Counted from the first letter of the stretch, positions 1 to 9,573 are shown. The stretch: DNA of 64,000 nucleotides from Seonamhaeicola sp. S2-3 (GCF_001971785.1 NZ_CP019389.1:2553001-2617000), one strand, 5' to 3'. Notes: generated from the letters alone by a model not told the origin. A program made the numbers and translations.

Positions 1-986
1 CCATCTATATAGATATCATATGAGGTAACACCAATATTGTCACTAGAAGCATTCCAACTTAAGTCTATGCTATTATCTGTTGGATTTGAAGCTACCAAAT
101 TAGTAGGAGCTGAAGGAGCCTCATTATCTGCCGCTGAGTTCCAAATCATTTCTGCAAATTCAGGATAATCTACAAAAGGATTGGCATTTCCCTGAAAGTT
201 ATAGGCAGCGTTATTTCTATCAATTTCAGCTTGTACCACGGGGTCATTTGCATGCCAATCTAGGAGGAGGTCTATGTACCAATCTTCATAGAATTGATTG
301 CTTGTTCCATTAAGAGGATTGTTTGTGGTTTCAGGATCACTCCATCCCGAATCGTCCCAGTTATCTTCGTATCTAACGGCAAAATATAATAAAGCTCTTG
401 CAATATCGCCTTTAAATTCATCTATAGGCTCAAAAACAGTTCCTGAATAACTTCCAAAAGTATTTGGGCCTACTTTTGAACCATTATTGGACGTCCACGT
501 TGCGTTACTTACCTCACCAAAAGGATAGTTACTTCTTCTATTGTTTACATAACCATCGGTAGGAATTACATGATGCACATCTGCTATCATAGGAAGTTGT
601 TCATCAAAAAAGCCTTGAGGGAATAAATGCTCTCTATTATAACAATCATTTTCAGAATTATAGGAACCACATTGTCTATCTCCATGAGTATAATTATAAG
701 AGTCATTATTTGTAGCACTAGCGGTAGGGTTTTCAGAATAAAAATCTAGTACAGTTCCATCATTCTCATAATAATTATCTGTATGGGTTGTTAAATATGC
801 TGTATATAAATTGTCATAGGCTGTACTAGCATTAGAATCCCATGTGTGTCCATTGGTAACAATGTTTTTTAATTCTGTTTTAAGCGCGTAACCAGATAAA
901 CCATCTGCACTATCATAGTAATTTGATGGTATTTGCGAAAAACTGAAAAAAGAAAGTAGTAAAGAAAAAAGGTAAAGGTGTTTCAT
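1..986 (-). CDS. Secreted endonuclease I family nuclease with fibronectin type III domain (3' end cut by window)
   Basis: Translating the minus strand from the ATG at 986 gives an open frame to the window edge, so the C-terminus is missing. It starts with a signal peptide (MKHLYLFSLLLSFFSFSQ). Residues around 110-150 carry the endonuclease I signature: NREHLFPQG followed by DVHHVIPTDG and NNRRSNYPFGE, holding the His and Asn residues expected of this beta-beta-alpha metal nuclease family. Near residue 285 a fibronectin type III-like stretch begins (APTNLVASNPTDNSIDLSW). Flavobacterial relatives usually end in a type IX secretion sorting domain, which would lie outside the window. The ATG is only 3 bp beyond the stop of the rsmB-like gene, so the two are probably cotranscribed. 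The likely role is degradation of extracellular DNA or RNA for nutrients; this is inferred from the family. Confidence 0.88.
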   Translation of the reverse strand, partial: MKHLYLFSLLLSFFSFSQIPSNYYDSADGLSGYALKTELKNIVTNGHTWDSNASTAYDNLYTAYLTTHTDNYYENDGTVLDFYSENPTASATNNDSYNYTHGDRQCGSYNSENDCYNREHLFPQGFFDEQLPMIADVHHVIPTDGYVNNRRSNYPFGEVSNATWTSNNGSKVGPNTFGSYSGTVFEPIDEFKGDIARALLYFAVRYEDNWDDSGWSDPETTNNPLNGTSNQFYEDWYIDLLLDWHANDPVVQAEIDRNNAAYNFQGNANPFVDYPEFAEMIWNSAADNEAPSAPTNLVASNPTDNSIDLSWNASSDNIGVTSYDIYID

Positions 987-989
987 AAA

Positions 990-2201
990 TTATTTTTTTT
1001 CTAATAAAGCCATATAAAAGCCATCATAACCAGATTGGTGAGCTAGCACTTTTTTGTCTTTTACAAAGTTAAACTCTTTTCCTAAATCTGTGGTTAAAAA
1101 GGTGTTAACTTGTTTTTCGTTTTCAGAAGGCAAAACAGAGCAGGTAGCGTAAACCAGTTTTCCGCCAGGTTTAACCATTTTAGAATATTTTTGTAAAACC
1201 TCCTGCTGTACCCCTCTAATTCTATCAATAAATTCTGGTTCTAATTTCCATTTGGCATCGGGATTTCTTCTTAAAACGCCTAAGCCAGAACAAGGAGCAT
1301 CTATTAAAACACGGTCTGCTTTATTGTAAAGTTTTTTAATGGGTTTAGTTGAGTCTAGAACTTTTAAATCTATGTTATGTACACCGTTACGTCTGGCTCT
1401 AATTTTTAATTTTTTGAGTTTACTTTCGTAAATATCCATGGCAATAATTTGTCCTTTATTTTCCATTAAAGAAGCTAAGTGCAAGGTTTTACCGCCAGCG
1501 CCAGCACAGGTGTCTACTACTTTCATACCGGGTTTTACATCAAGCATTTCAGCAACTAATTGCGATGAGGCATCTTGTACTTCAAAAAATCCCTTTTTAA
1601 AAGCATCGGTTACAAAAACATTAGCGCGTTCTTTTAACTTTAAAGCAGAAGGGTAGCCTTTAATAAATTCGGTTTCAATGTTTTGGTTAAACAATTCGTT
1701 TTGTAATTGTTCTTTAGTAGTTTTAAGCGTATTTACTCTTAAAATAACATTGGCTTGTTGATTTTGAGCAGCAATTTCTTTGGACCATTTTTCTTCACCT
1801 AACTCTTCAAAACCAATGGCATCCATCCAATCTGGGATAGATTCTCTAAAAACTCTTATTTTAGAAAGTTCATCAAAACGTCCTTTGATTTTTCTTGTTG
1901 GGGTGTTTTCAAAATATTTCCAATCGGGTAGTTTTATACCTTTCAGGGTTGCCCAAACGGCAAACATGCGCCAAAGATTATCTCTATCAAAAGGTTCTTT
2001 AACTTCAGCAATTTCAGCATATAATCGTTTCCAACGTACTATGTCATATGTGGTTTCTGCAACAAAAGCGCGGTCTCTGCTTCCCCAGCGTTTATCTCTT
2101 TTTAAAAGTTGTTGAATAACTTTATCGGCATAATTTCCTTCGTTAAAAATAGAAGTTAAACCATCAATAACTGCAAAGCATAAATTTCTGTGTAATCTCA
2201 T
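990..2201 (-). CDS. RsmB/NOP2 family rRNA (cytosine-C5)-methyltransferase
   Basis: A 403-residue SAM-dependent RNA m5C methyltransferase, probably acting on 16S rRNA in the cytoplasm. Motif I, DTCAGAGGKT, lies near residue 230. The two catalytic cysteines of the family are present: DAPCSG near residue 303 (motif IV) and ATCS near residue 353 (motif VI). The N-terminal 140 residues are helical and resemble the RNA-binding domain of RsmB more than that of RsmF, but which cytosine is modified cannot be read from the sequence. It is the first gene of a pair with the secreted nuclease downstream, with a 3-bp gap. Confidence 0.88.
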   Translation of the reverse strand: MRLHRNLCFAVIDGLTSIFNEGNYADKVIQQLLKRDKRWGSRDRAFVAETTYDIVRWKRLYAEIAEVKEPFDRDNLWRMFAVWATLKGIKLPDWKYFENTPTRKIKGRFDELSKIRVFRESIPDWMDAIGFEELGEEKWSKEIAAQNQQANVILRVNTLKTTKEQLQNELFNQNIETEFIKGYPSALKLKERANVFVTDAFKKGFFEVQDASSQLVAEMLDVKPGMKVVDTCAGAGGKTLHLASLMENKGQIIAMDIYESKLKKLKIRARRNGVHNIDLKVLDSTKPIKKLYNKADRVLIDAPCSGLGVLRRNPDAKWKLEPEFIDRIRGVQQEVLQKYSKMVKPGGKLVYATCSVLPSENEKQVNTFLTTDLGKEFNFVKDKKVLAHQSGYDGFYMALLEKK

Positions 2202-2282
2202 TTTTTTTACCTAATCTGGGGCAAAGGTAAGGTTAATTAGTGTATTAATTTTAACTATTTTAGCGGTTTAAACTTGCTTTTT

Positions 2283-2423
2283 TTGGAAGAAGAAAAATTT
2301 ATACAAGAATTAAAGGATGGTAAGAAATTTGCGTATAGTAAATTAATTGAGCTTTATGAGCAAAAGGTGTTTACTACTTGTATTTTATTTGTTCTAAATA
2401 ATAAGGTGAACTTATTATATTAG
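2283..2423 (+). pseudogene. Remnant of the N-terminus of an ECF sigma factor
   Basis: The plus strand between rsmB and the sensor gene holds a 46-codon open frame without an ATG. It reads LEEEKFIQELKDGKKFAYSK and then LIELYEQKVFTTCILFV. This is the typical start of Flavobacteriaceae ECF sigma factors (acidic start, GKK.AY..L...Y, KVF.TC..FV). It then degenerates to LNNKVNLLY and a TAG, and no region 2 or region 4 follows. I read it as a truncated relic. It lies next to an intact sigma gene on the other strand. The homology is recognised by eye, so a database search is needed to be certain. Confidence 0.6.
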
Positions 2424-2497
2424 ATTGGGTATTAACATAACAGACCTTTTGATTATGTAAATATAAGTAATTACTTCTTAGACGACTTGCTTTTTAT

Positions 2498-2941
2498 TTA
2501 TTGTCTATGGTTGTTTTTGTGATATTTCCATCGTTCTAGCATTTTTCTTTTAAAATCTTCTTCAGCAACTCTAAGTTTAATTATTTTTTTTGCAGATAAT
2601 ATTGTTTTTAATTTTGCTGCGTATTCTTGTTTGTATTTATGTTCCTTTAATTCTATACTATTTATTTTTTTAAGAAATTCTAACGCTTTCTCTTCGGTTA
2701 AAGTTTCAATATTGCTTTTTAATTCTTTTCTTAAAGCTCTCATTTCTTGGTATTTAAGATTGGACATTTTTTTATTGTGGTCATTATAAACTGGCCAAAA
2801 TTTTTGAGCTTCTTGTTCTGTTAAGTCTAATTGTTCTGTTATAAATGATACTTTAAGCGCATGTATTTTATTGCGGTCTTTTTGTGCGGTAACATTTAAT
2901 GAAAATAAAAAGATTAAGATTGGGAGTATATACTTTTTCAT
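2498..2941 (-). CDS. Secreted Spy/CpxP-like helical protein of an ECF sigma operon
   Basis: A 147-residue protein with a signal peptide (MKKYILPILIFLFSLNVTAQ) and an all-helical, highly charged mature part. LTEQEAQKFWPVYNDH at about residues 40-56 resembles the LTxxQ-type motif of periplasmic Spy/CpxP proteins. Bacteroidota relatives are often labelled 'sensor of ECF-type sigma factor' because of where they are found. It is last in a minus-strand operon after the sigma factor (3483-4031) and a one-helix membrane protein (2958-3449), with a 16-bp gap. A role as periplasmic sensor or chaperone in envelope stress is inferred from that context. Confidence 0.75.
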   Translation of the reverse strand: MKKYILPILIFLFSLNVTAQKDRNKIHALKVSFITEQLDLTEQEAQKFWPVYNDHNKKMSNLKYQEMRALRKELKSNIETLTEEKALEFLKKINSIELKEHKYKQEYAAKLKTILSAKKIIKLRVAEEDFKRKMLERWKYHKNNHRQ

Positions 2942-2957
2942 TTTAATTCTTTTTCTG

Positions 2958-3449
2958 TTAATATAAATCTTCTAATTCTATATTGTCTAGAATGTAGTTT
3001 TCTACAGTTTCTTCTTCAAAATTAAACTCTAAAAAATTCTCTTCTGTTAATTCATCATCAGACAATAAAGAGGCTATTTCATAGGTTTCAATATTTTCGT
3101 TTAAAATATAATTTTCTACTGTTTCATTGTCTAAGTTATCAAAAGAAGGCTTGTTTTCAAAAATTGAAAGATTAAACAGCAATAAAATTGCAGCGGCAAT
3201 ACTAGATGCGTAAATAATATTTTTTCTGCTAAATAATTGAATTACTTTAGGAGCTTTTTCTTCTGATACTTTATCTAGAATGTTGTTTTCTAGGGCGTCA
3301 AAATAATTGTTTGGAGTATTAAAACCTGGCTTGGTTGCAAGTTCTTTTAATTTTAACCCACTCATAATATTATTTTCAAGTGAATTAAAATACCCTTCAG
3401 GAGTTTTAAAACCGTTTTCTTTTATATTATGTATTTTATTCTTTTTCAT
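2958..3449 (-). CDS. One-helix membrane protein, possible anti-sigma factor
   Basis: A 163-residue protein of no family I recognise. One transmembrane segment near residues 75-95 (IIYASSIAAAILLLFNLSIF) separates a basic N-terminal part from a very acidic C-terminal part. Both halves are internally duplicated: GFKTPEGYFNSLENNIM and GFNTPNNYFDALENNIL before the helix, and ETVENYIL twice after it. It sits directly downstream of an ECF sigma gene (33-bp gap) and upstream of a Spy-like periplasmic protein. Topology and position suggest a membrane anti-sigma factor, but no zinc-binding anti-sigma motif (HxxxCxxC) is present. Confidence 0.7.
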   Translation of the reverse strand: MKKNKIHNIKENGFKTPEGYFNSLENNIMSGLKLKELATKPGFNTPNNYFDALENNILDKVSEEKAPKVIQLFSRKNIIYASSIAAAILLLFNLSIFENKPSFDNLDNETVENYILNENIETYEIASLLSDDELTEENFLEFNFEEETVENYILDNIELEDLY

Positions 3450-3482
3450 CTTATATGTAAGACTAATAAACTTTATAAAGGT

Positions 3483-4031
3483 TTAATCTTTAGTTAAATA
3501 GGTTTCAATTTTTTTTACTGCAATGTGATAAGATGCTTTTAAAGCGCCTTCGGAAGTTTCTAAAATCTCTGATATTTCCTTGTATTTTAAGTCTTGAAAA
3601 TATTTCATATTAAAAACTAATTGCTGCTTTTCTGGTAGTGTGGCTATGGCTTCTTGCAATTTTAATTGAATCTCATCACCTTCAAAATAAGTATCTGATT
3701 TTAAATTATTTATTGCTAGTTGTTGAGCCTCCTCATTACTAATTTGTAATCTTTTAGCATTTTTATTAATAAATGTAATAGACTCGTTAGTTGCTATTCT
3801 GTACATCCAAGAGTATAACTTGCTATCTCCCTTAAAGTTATTAATATTTTTATAAACTTTAATAAAGGTGTTTTGTAATACATCGTCAGTATCATCATGA
3901 GACTTAACAATATTACGGATATGCCAATAAAGACGCTCTTTATACTGCGTTATTAACGCTCTAAAAGCTTGTTCTTTATGGGTGCTAGATTGTAGTTGTT
4001 TTAATAATTCTTCTTCGTTTTGCACAAACAA
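3483..4031 (-). CDS. ECF RNA polymerase sigma factor
   Basis: A 182-residue sigma-70 family ECF factor. Region 2 includes DDTDDVLQNTFIKVYKNINNF and LYSWMYRIATNESI (about residues 45-90). Region 4 includes LPEKQQLVFNMKYFQDLKYKEISEIL and SYHIAVKKIE (about residues 132-176). The length is normal for the group. It heads a three-gene minus-strand operon with a membrane protein and a Spy-like secreted protein, the usual layout for an envelope-stress sigma and its controllers. The upstream region has only a weak match to TAnnTTTG (TATATTTA), which could mean it depends on its own product. Confidence 0.9.
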   Translation of the reverse strand: MFVQNEEELLKQLQSSTHKEQAFRALITQYKERLYWHIRNIVKSHDDTDDVLQNTFIKVYKNINNFKGDSKLYSWMYRIATNESITFINKNAKRLQISNEEAQQLAINNLKSDTYFEGDEIQLKLQEAIATLPEKQQLVFNMKYFQDLKYKEISEILETSEGALKASYHIAVKKIETYLTKD

Positions 4032-4261
4032 AATTTAAACTTTAGACTACTAAATATAGTAAAAGTTTAAGCTATAATTGTTTTAATTTTTCTTAAATTT
4101 TAAATAATTGATAATCAATTTATTGCACATAAAATAATCGATGAAATGCATTAAAAAACGACAAAATACATTTTTTTCTTGCGGTGTATTTCTATTTGTT
4201 ATATGTTTGTATCAGAAACCTACTTGTGTTGATAGTCGTCCCCAAGTCTATCAATGAATAA

Positions 4262-4297
4262 AAAAAAGGATAGAAGCCCAAATCTCTATCCTTTTTT
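4262..4297 (-). terminator. Rho-independent terminator after the ABC exporter gene
   Basis: A 13-bp perfect stem (4262-4274 with 4285-4297), core GGATAGA/TCTATCC flanked by A and T tracts, with a 10-nt loop. It starts 22 bp past the stop of the minus-strand ABC exporter. The A/T tracts on both sides could let it work in both directions. Confidence 0.8.
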
Positions 4298-4318
4298 ATT
4301 TTTATAATGTGTATTTAC

Positions 4319-6178
4319 TTAATCTAAGCTTTGCATGTCAACTAGTTTTTTATAGGTACCATTTTTGGCAATTAGTTGGTTATGTTTTCCTTGTTCTACT
4401 ATTTCACCTTTGTTTAAAACAACAATTTCATCGGCATTTTGAATAGTTGATAGGCGGTGTGCAATAACAATAGATGTTCTATTTTTCATCATGTTTTCTA
4501 GTGCTACCTGAACTAAGCGTTCACTTTCTGTGTCTAGGGCAGAAGTAGCCTCGTCTAAAACCATGATAGGAGGACTTTTAAGTACAGCTCGCGCAATGCT
4601 TAGTCTTTGTTTTTGACCTCCAGATAATTTGTTGCCAGAGTCGCCAATATTTGTTTCAATAGTATTTGGTAACTCTTTTACAAACTCCCAGGCGTTAGCT
4701 ACTTTAAGAGCATTAATTATTTCTTCATCGGTAGCATCTTCTTTTCCTAATTTTAGGTTGTTTTTTATACTGTCGTTAAACAAAATAGCATCTTGTGTAA
4801 CAATACCTAACTGTTTCCGTAATGAAGCCATAGTTAGGTTTTTAATGTCTTCGCCATCAATTAAAATGCTGCCTTTATTTACATCGTAAAACCTTGTTAT
4901 TAAGTTTGCTAATGTAGATTTTCCGCTTCCCGATTGTCCTACTAATGCTACAGTTTTTCCTTTAGGAATAGTTAAAGAAAAATCTTTTAAAACATATTCA
5001 TCATCGTATTTAAACGATATATTTTTAAACTCAATTTGAGAGTTAAAATCTGTTTTTGTTATGGCATTAGGTTTGTCTTTTAAAGGAGTATCTCCGTCAA
5101 GAATTTCTTGAATACGTTCTGCAGCAGATCCTCCTTTTTTAACATTAACTAACCCTCTTGAAAATGCTTTAGCTGGTGTAAGTATGTTATATGCTAAACC
5201 AATATAAACCAGAAATTTACTTCCTGTTAAAAAAGAGTCAGAATCGTCACTTAAAATAAGATTACCACCGTACCACAAAATGACTGCAATCATGCAAATA
5301 CCCAAAAACTCGCTTGTTGGAGAAGCTAAACTTTGACGAATTAAAAGTTTATTAGAAAAATTATAAAATCGTTGAGTTGAGTCTTTAAATTTGTTGTTAA
5401 AAATTTTTTCAACATTAAATCCTTTAATGATTCTTAGGCCACCTAAGGTTTCTTCTAAAGTAGATAAGAAAAGACCTTGCTCTTTTTGAACACGATCTGA
5501 TTTTCGTTTTAAACTTTTACCAATTTTTGAAATAGTAAATCCTACAATAGGGATAAAAATAAATACAAACAAAGTAAGTTTTGTACTTATAATTAGCATA
5601 GCTACTAAAGAGAAAATTATGGTTAAAGGTTCTCTAACAATAAGTTCAAGAACGGGTAGCATTGAATATTGTAGGTCATTAACATCGCCAGTTACACGAG
5701 ACATAATATCGCCTTTTCTTTTTTCAGAAAAATATGATAAGGGTAAATCTAATATCTTTTTGTAAACAGTGTTTCTTATATCTCTTATGACACCATTTCT
5801 TAAAAACACCATAAAATAGTTGGCTAAATAACCAGAAATATTTTTGAGTAAAAAGGCTATTACAATTAAGAATATAACAAAAATTAATGCTTTAGATTTA
5901 TCTCCTCCGGTAAAAACATGCATTTCGTAGGCTATTAAGTCTCCAAAAAAGTCTCCTATTTCCCATATACCTGTGTAAATAGGTTTTGTTGGATTAGAAA
6001 TGATAGGTTCTCCGGTGCAAGGATCTATGTTTTTTTCGAAAATAACATCAAGCATAGGCTTTAGTGCTACAAACGAAAGGGTACCAAATAAAGCAAAAAA
6101 CACATTAGAAATAATGTGTCCTATTGCAAAACGTTTATAAGGTTTGGCGTACCTTAATATATTAAAAAAGTTATTCAT
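4319..6178 (-). CDS. ABC exporter, fused permease and ATPase (MsbA-like)
   Basis: A 619-residue half-transporter in the inner membrane. The N-terminal ~330 residues form a six-helix type I exporter domain. The C-terminal ATPase domain has Walker A GQSGSGKST near residue 412, signature LSGGQKQR near 519 and Walker B IMVLDEATSALD near 540, followed by the H-loop AHRLST. The family flips lipids or exports drugs and peptides; MsbA-type lipid transport is plausible but cannot be proved here. Its ATG overlaps the stop of the upstream phosphosugar mutase as TAATG, so translation is probably coupled. Confidence 0.9.
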   Translation of the reverse strand: MNNFFNILRYAKPYKRFAIGHIISNVFFALFGTLSFVALKPMLDVIFEKNIDPCTGEPIISNPTKPIYTGIWEIGDFFGDLIAYEMHVFTGGDKSKALIFVIFLIVIAFLLKNISGYLANYFMVFLRNGVIRDIRNTVYKKILDLPLSYFSEKRKGDIMSRVTGDVNDLQYSMLPVLELIVREPLTIIFSLVAMLIISTKLTLFVFIFIPIVGFTISKIGKSLKRKSDRVQKEQGLFLSTLEETLGGLRIIKGFNVEKIFNNKFKDSTQRFYNFSNKLLIRQSLASPTSEFLGICMIAVILWYGGNLILSDDSDSFLTGSKFLVYIGLAYNILTPAKAFSRGLVNVKKGGSAAERIQEILDGDTPLKDKPNAITKTDFNSQIEFKNISFKYDDEYVLKDFSLTIPKGKTVALVGQSGSGKSTLANLITRFYDVNKGSILIDGEDIKNLTMASLRKQLGIVTQDAILFNDSIKNNLKLGKEDATDEEIINALKVANAWEFVKELPNTIETNIGDSGNKLSGGQKQRLSIARAVLKSPPIMVLDEATSALDTESERLVQVALENMMKNRTSIVIAHRLSTIQNADEIVVLNKGEIVEQGKHNQLIAKNGTYKKLVDMQSLD

Positions 6179-7908
6179 TAAATGAGATTCATGTCTTTAA
6201 GTATGGAATCAATTTTAGAGTCCAGTGCTTTTTCGGTTACTTCAAAATCAGAAACTGAATTTAGTTTGGTATTTGCACTAACATAAAATTTTATTTTTGG
6301 CTCTGTTCCACTAGGTCTAAGCGCTATTTTGCTTCCATCTTCTGTGTAATAAATTAATACGTTAGATTTTGGAATATCTATTGCTGTTTCTTCGCCAGTA
6401 ATCATATTTTTAGCAATTGATAATTGATAGTCTTCAACTTTTACAACTTTAGATCCGTTAACTTGGGTTAAAGGATTTTTTCTAGCATCAATCATCATTT
6501 GTTTAATTTCCTGGGCACCTTCAATTCCTTTTTTAGTTAATGATACTAATTTTTCTTTGTAGAAACCATGTTCTACATAAAGTTTTATAAGTTCTTCATA
6601 GACAGAGCTTCCGTTGGCTTTTGCGTTGGCAGCAATTTCTATGGCTAAAAGGGTAGAGGTTACGGCATCTTTGTCTCTAACAAAATCGCCAACCATAAAT
6701 CCAAAGCTTTCTTCGCCACCACCAATAAAGTTTAATTCTGGGTAATCTTTAATTAACTTAGCTATCCATTTAAAGCCTGTTAAAACTATTTTGCTTTCTA
6801 CACCGTAGGCTTTCGCCATTTTGCTTAACATTGGGGTAGATACAATGGTTGATGCTATAAATTCTTTACCTGTAATTTTGCCTTCATTTTTCCATAATTT
6901 TAAAAGAATATCGGTCATCATAACCATGGTTTGATTACCGTTTAAAAGTACAAGTTCGTTTTTACGATTTCTAACCGCTACTCCCAATCTGTCGCAGTCT
7001 GGGTCTGTTCCAATAACAATGTCGGCATTAACTATATCGGCTAATTCTAAAGCCATTTTTAATGCTGCAGGTTCTTCTGGGTTTGGAGAAGCTACGGTAG
7101 GGAAATCGCCATTAGGTACTTCTTGCTCTTTTACAATATGAACATTTTTATAGCCAGCACGTTTTAAAGTTTCTGGAACTGCTGTAATAGAAGTTCCGTG
7201 AAGCGAGGTAAATACAATAGTTAAATTGTCTTTTGCTTCTTGAGATAAGCCTAAGCTTCCGTTTTTAACAGAGGCCTCTATAAATACGTTATCTATTGTG
7301 TCACTTACATAGTTAATTAAACTATCGTTAGCCTTAAATTTAATATCGGCATAATCTAATTTGTTAATAGTATCAATAACTGCGGCATCATGAGGAGGAA
7401 CTAATTGTCCGCCATCTTGCCAATAAACTTTATAACCATTATATTCTGGTGGATTGTGAGAAGCTGTTAACACTATTCCACAATGGCAATTTAAATGTCT
7501 TACAGCAAATGATAACTCTGGGGTAGGACGTAAATCTTCAAATAAATACACTTCAATACCGTTAGCAGAAAAAACATCGGCAACAACTTTAGCTAATGTT
7601 TTACTGTTGTGTCTGCAATCATAAGCAATAACAGTTTTAAGTTTTTCACCAGGGAAAGATTCTTTTAAATAATTACTTAAACCTTGTGTGCTTTTTCCTA
7701 AGGTGTATTTGTTAATTCTGTTGGTGCCTACGCCCATTATACCACGCATACCACCTGTTCCAAATTCTAGGTCTTTATAAAAACTTTCTTGAATGTCTTT
7801 AGGGTTGTTGGCTATACTTTCTTTTATGATTTGTTGTGTGTCTTCATCAAAAGTTGGGGTTAACCAAGTGTTTATTCTGTCTAAAATTTTTGGCTCAATG
7901 TGAATCAT
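6178..7908 (-). CDS. Phospho-sugar mutase (phosphoglucomutase/phosphomannomutase family)
   Basis: A 576-residue alpha-D-phosphohexomutase that moves phosphate between C1 and C6 of a hexose. The catalytic serine motif TASHNP is near residue 150, the Mg-binding loop DPDCDRLG near 303, the sugar-recognition loop GGGEESFGF near 397 and the phosphate-binding RPSGTEPK near 528. Length and motif order fit the eukaryote-like PGM2 branch common in Bacteroidota. Substrate preference (glucose, mannose or ribose phosphates) is not readable. It is the first gene of a coupled pair with the ABC exporter. A TACTTTTG box lies 24 bp upstream of the ATG. Confidence 0.9.
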   Translation of the reverse strand: MIHIEPKILDRINTWLTPTFDEDTQQIIKESIANNPKDIQESFYKDLEFGTGGMRGIMGVGTNRINKYTLGKSTQGLSNYLKESFPGEKLKTVIAYDCRHNSKTLAKVVADVFSANGIEVYLFEDLRPTPELSFAVRHLNCHCGIVLTASHNPPEYNGYKVYWQDGGQLVPPHDAAVIDTINKLDYADIKFKANDSLINYVSDTIDNVFIEASVKNGSLGLSQEAKDNLTIVFTSLHGTSITAVPETLKRAGYKNVHIVKEQEVPNGDFPTVASPNPEEPAALKMALELADIVNADIVIGTDPDCDRLGVAVRNRKNELVLLNGNQTMVMMTDILLKLWKNEGKITGKEFIASTIVSTPMLSKMAKAYGVESKIVLTGFKWIAKLIKDYPELNFIGGGEESFGFMVGDFVRDKDAVTSTLLAIEIAANAKANGSSVYEELIKLYVEHGFYKEKLVSLTKKGIEGAQEIKQMMIDARKNPLTQVNGSKVVKVEDYQLSIAKNMITGEETAIDIPKSNVLIYYTEDGSKIALRPSGTEPKIKFYVSANTKLNSVSDFEVTEKALDSKIDSILKDMNLI

Positions 7909-7931
7909 AGCTTAGTTATAAAATTATAGTA

Positions 7932-7939
7932 CAAAAGTA
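7932..7939 (-). promoter_or_regulatory. Putative -7 box of the phosphosugar mutase / ABC exporter operon
   Basis: The minus strand reads TACTTTTG, a full match to the Bacteroidota -7 consensus TAnnTTTG. It lies 23 bp before the start codon. No clear -33 TTTG was seen. Confidence 0.5.
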
Positions 7940-8007
7940 ATTAAATAGATTGAAAATTATGTTTAAAAATGTTATAAAGCTATACCTAAAAGGTGGTTTT
8001 AAAAAAT

Positions 8008-8955
8008 CTATAAATTCAAATTATCTTTAACAGTATATCGTTTTTTGCCTTGTTTGGAGCGTAAAATAATTTCGCCTAAAAAGCCAGCAACAAAAAACTG
8101 TGTACCAATAATCATTGTGGTTAGGGCAATAAAAAATTGCGGACGCTGGGTTATGAGTCTTCCTGTTGGGTTTAAAAATAATTTGTCTATGCCTAAATAA
8201 AAGGCAAAACCAAAACCAATTATAAACATAATAACACCTAAAGCACCAAATAGATGCATGGGGCGTTTACCAAAACGCGATAAGAACCAAATGGTTATTA
8301 AATCTAAAAAACCATGAATAAAGCGATCCATACCAAATTTGGTAACACCATATTTTCTAGCTTGATGCTGAACAACTTTTTCACCAATTTTTGTGAATCC
8401 AGCATTTTTTGAAAGTACAGGAATGTAACGGTGCATTTCACCATTAACATCAATGTTTTTTACAACATCAAGTTTATATGCTTTTAAACCACAGTTAAAA
8501 TCATGTAGTTTAACACCAGAGGTTTTTCTTGCAGCCCAGTTAAATAATTTAGAGGGTAAGTTTTTTGTAATTACAGAGTCGTATCGCTTTTTTTTCCATC
8601 CAGAAACTAAATCATAATCATCATTAACAATCATATTATATAGTTCTGGAATTTCTTCGGGGCTATCCTGCAAATCGGCATCCATAGTAATAACAACATT
8701 ACCTACAGCTTTATCAAAACCAGCATGTAAAGCTTGAGATTTTCCAAAGTTTTTTAAAAATCTAATCCCTTTTACAGCTTTGTTTTCAGAAGCAAGTTTT
8801 TTAATAGTTTGCCAAGAATTATCCGTACTACCATCATCTATAAAAATAATTTCATAAGAAAAATGATTGGATTGCATAACATTGGCAATCCAATCATGTA
8901 ATTCTTTTAAAGACTCTTGTTCGTTAAGTAGTGGTATAACTACAGATATGTTCAT
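8008..8955 (-). CDS. Family 2 glycosyltransferase, DPM1/GtrB-like membrane protein
   Basis: A 315-residue GT-A glycosyltransferase. The N-terminal catalytic domain starts VVIPLLNEQESL and has IFIDDGSTDNSW and the metal-binding MDADLQDSPEEI near residue 95. Two transmembrane segments follow at about residues 235-260 and 275-298, as in undecaprenyl-phosphate sugar transferases. It probably moves a sugar from a nucleotide donor to a polyprenyl phosphate at the inner membrane; the sugar is unknown. It lies downstream of the DUF4199 gene but has its own TATTTTTG box in the 43-bp gap. Confidence 0.88.
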   Translation of the reverse strand: MNISVVIPLLNEQESLKELHDWIANVMQSNHFSYEIIFIDDGSTDNSWQTIKKLASENKAVKGIRFLKNFGKSQALHAGFDKAVGNVVITMDADLQDSPEEIPELYNMIVNDDYDLVSGWKKKRYDSVITKNLPSKLFNWAARKTSGVKLHDFNCGLKAYKLDVVKNIDVNGEMHRYIPVLSKNAGFTKIGEKVVQHQARKYGVTKFGMDRFIHGFLDLITIWFLSRFGKRPMHLFGALGVIMFIIGFGFAFYLGIDKLFLNPTGRLITQRPQFFIALTTMIIGTQFFVAGFLGEIILRSKQGKKRYTVKDNLNL

Positions 8956-8984
8956 TTAAGATATTTCAAAAAAATTGATAGCTC

Positions 8985-8992
8985 CAAAAATA
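8985..8992 (-). promoter_or_regulatory. Putative -7 box of the family 2 glycosyltransferase
   Basis: The minus strand reads TATTTTTG, fitting TAnnTTTG, 29 bp before the ATG and just after the stop of the DUF4199 gene. No -33 element is clear. Confidence 0.45.
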
Positions 8993-8998
8993 CAGAAT

Positions 8999-9532
8999 TT
9001 ATTCTGTCTCGGGTTTATTTTTCTTCATTATTAGAGCAACTATTAAGCCAATTATTGTGAAAAAGACTAAGCTCTGAGCAATTTGTAATAATTGAGTTTT
9101 TAATGAAAATATGTTCTGATTTTCTATAGCTTCAACTTGTTCTGCTATTTTTTCAGCTGGTGCACCAAAATTTTCCATCATAGATATGGTTTTTTCAGTC
9201 GTAATTTCTTTTAAGGTATTGGCTGCCTCTGGGTCTATAACATTGAATAGTATGAAACTTACCACAAAACTGATTACAATTCCTATAGCTACCGTAATAA
9301 AATAAGAAGTAAAAGCCTCTTTAAAACTCATGTAACCTCCTAAGATTCCTTTTGACTTAGCTGTTGATACCACTCCAAAAGCAATAATTGCTACAGGAAT
9401 AATTAACAGATTCATCCAGAAATTAACCAATAATTCTAGGTTTATGACATAAGCAATCACAGTCCATAGAGTTAAAGCCGCTCCTAAATATAATCCATAT
9501 TCTTTAGCTATAGATTTAAAAGATTTTTCCAT
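8999..9532 (-). CDS. DUF4199 family membrane protein
   Basis: A 177-residue integral membrane protein with four predicted helices, at about residues 15-32, 35-57, 72-98 and 145-168. The motif GGYMSFKEAFTSYF between helices 2 and 3 is typical of DUF4199. Function is unknown for the family. In Flavobacteriaceae it commonly sits next to a DPM-like glycosyltransferase, as here, which hints at a role in the same polyprenyl-sugar pathway. A TATCTTTG box lies about 41 bp upstream. Confidence 0.82.
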   Translation of the reverse strand: MEKSFKSIAKEYGLYLGAALTLWTVIAYVINLELLVNFWMNLLIIPVAIIAFGVVSTAKSKGILGGYMSFKEAFTSYFITVAIGIVISFVVSFILFNVIDPEAANTLKEITTEKTISMMENFGAPAEKIAEQVEAIENQNIFSLKTQLLQIAQSLVFFTIIGLIVALIMKKNKPETE

Positions 9533-9573
9533 TATGTATTTTTGTTTAAAATGTTAGTTGTACAGTTAGTATT

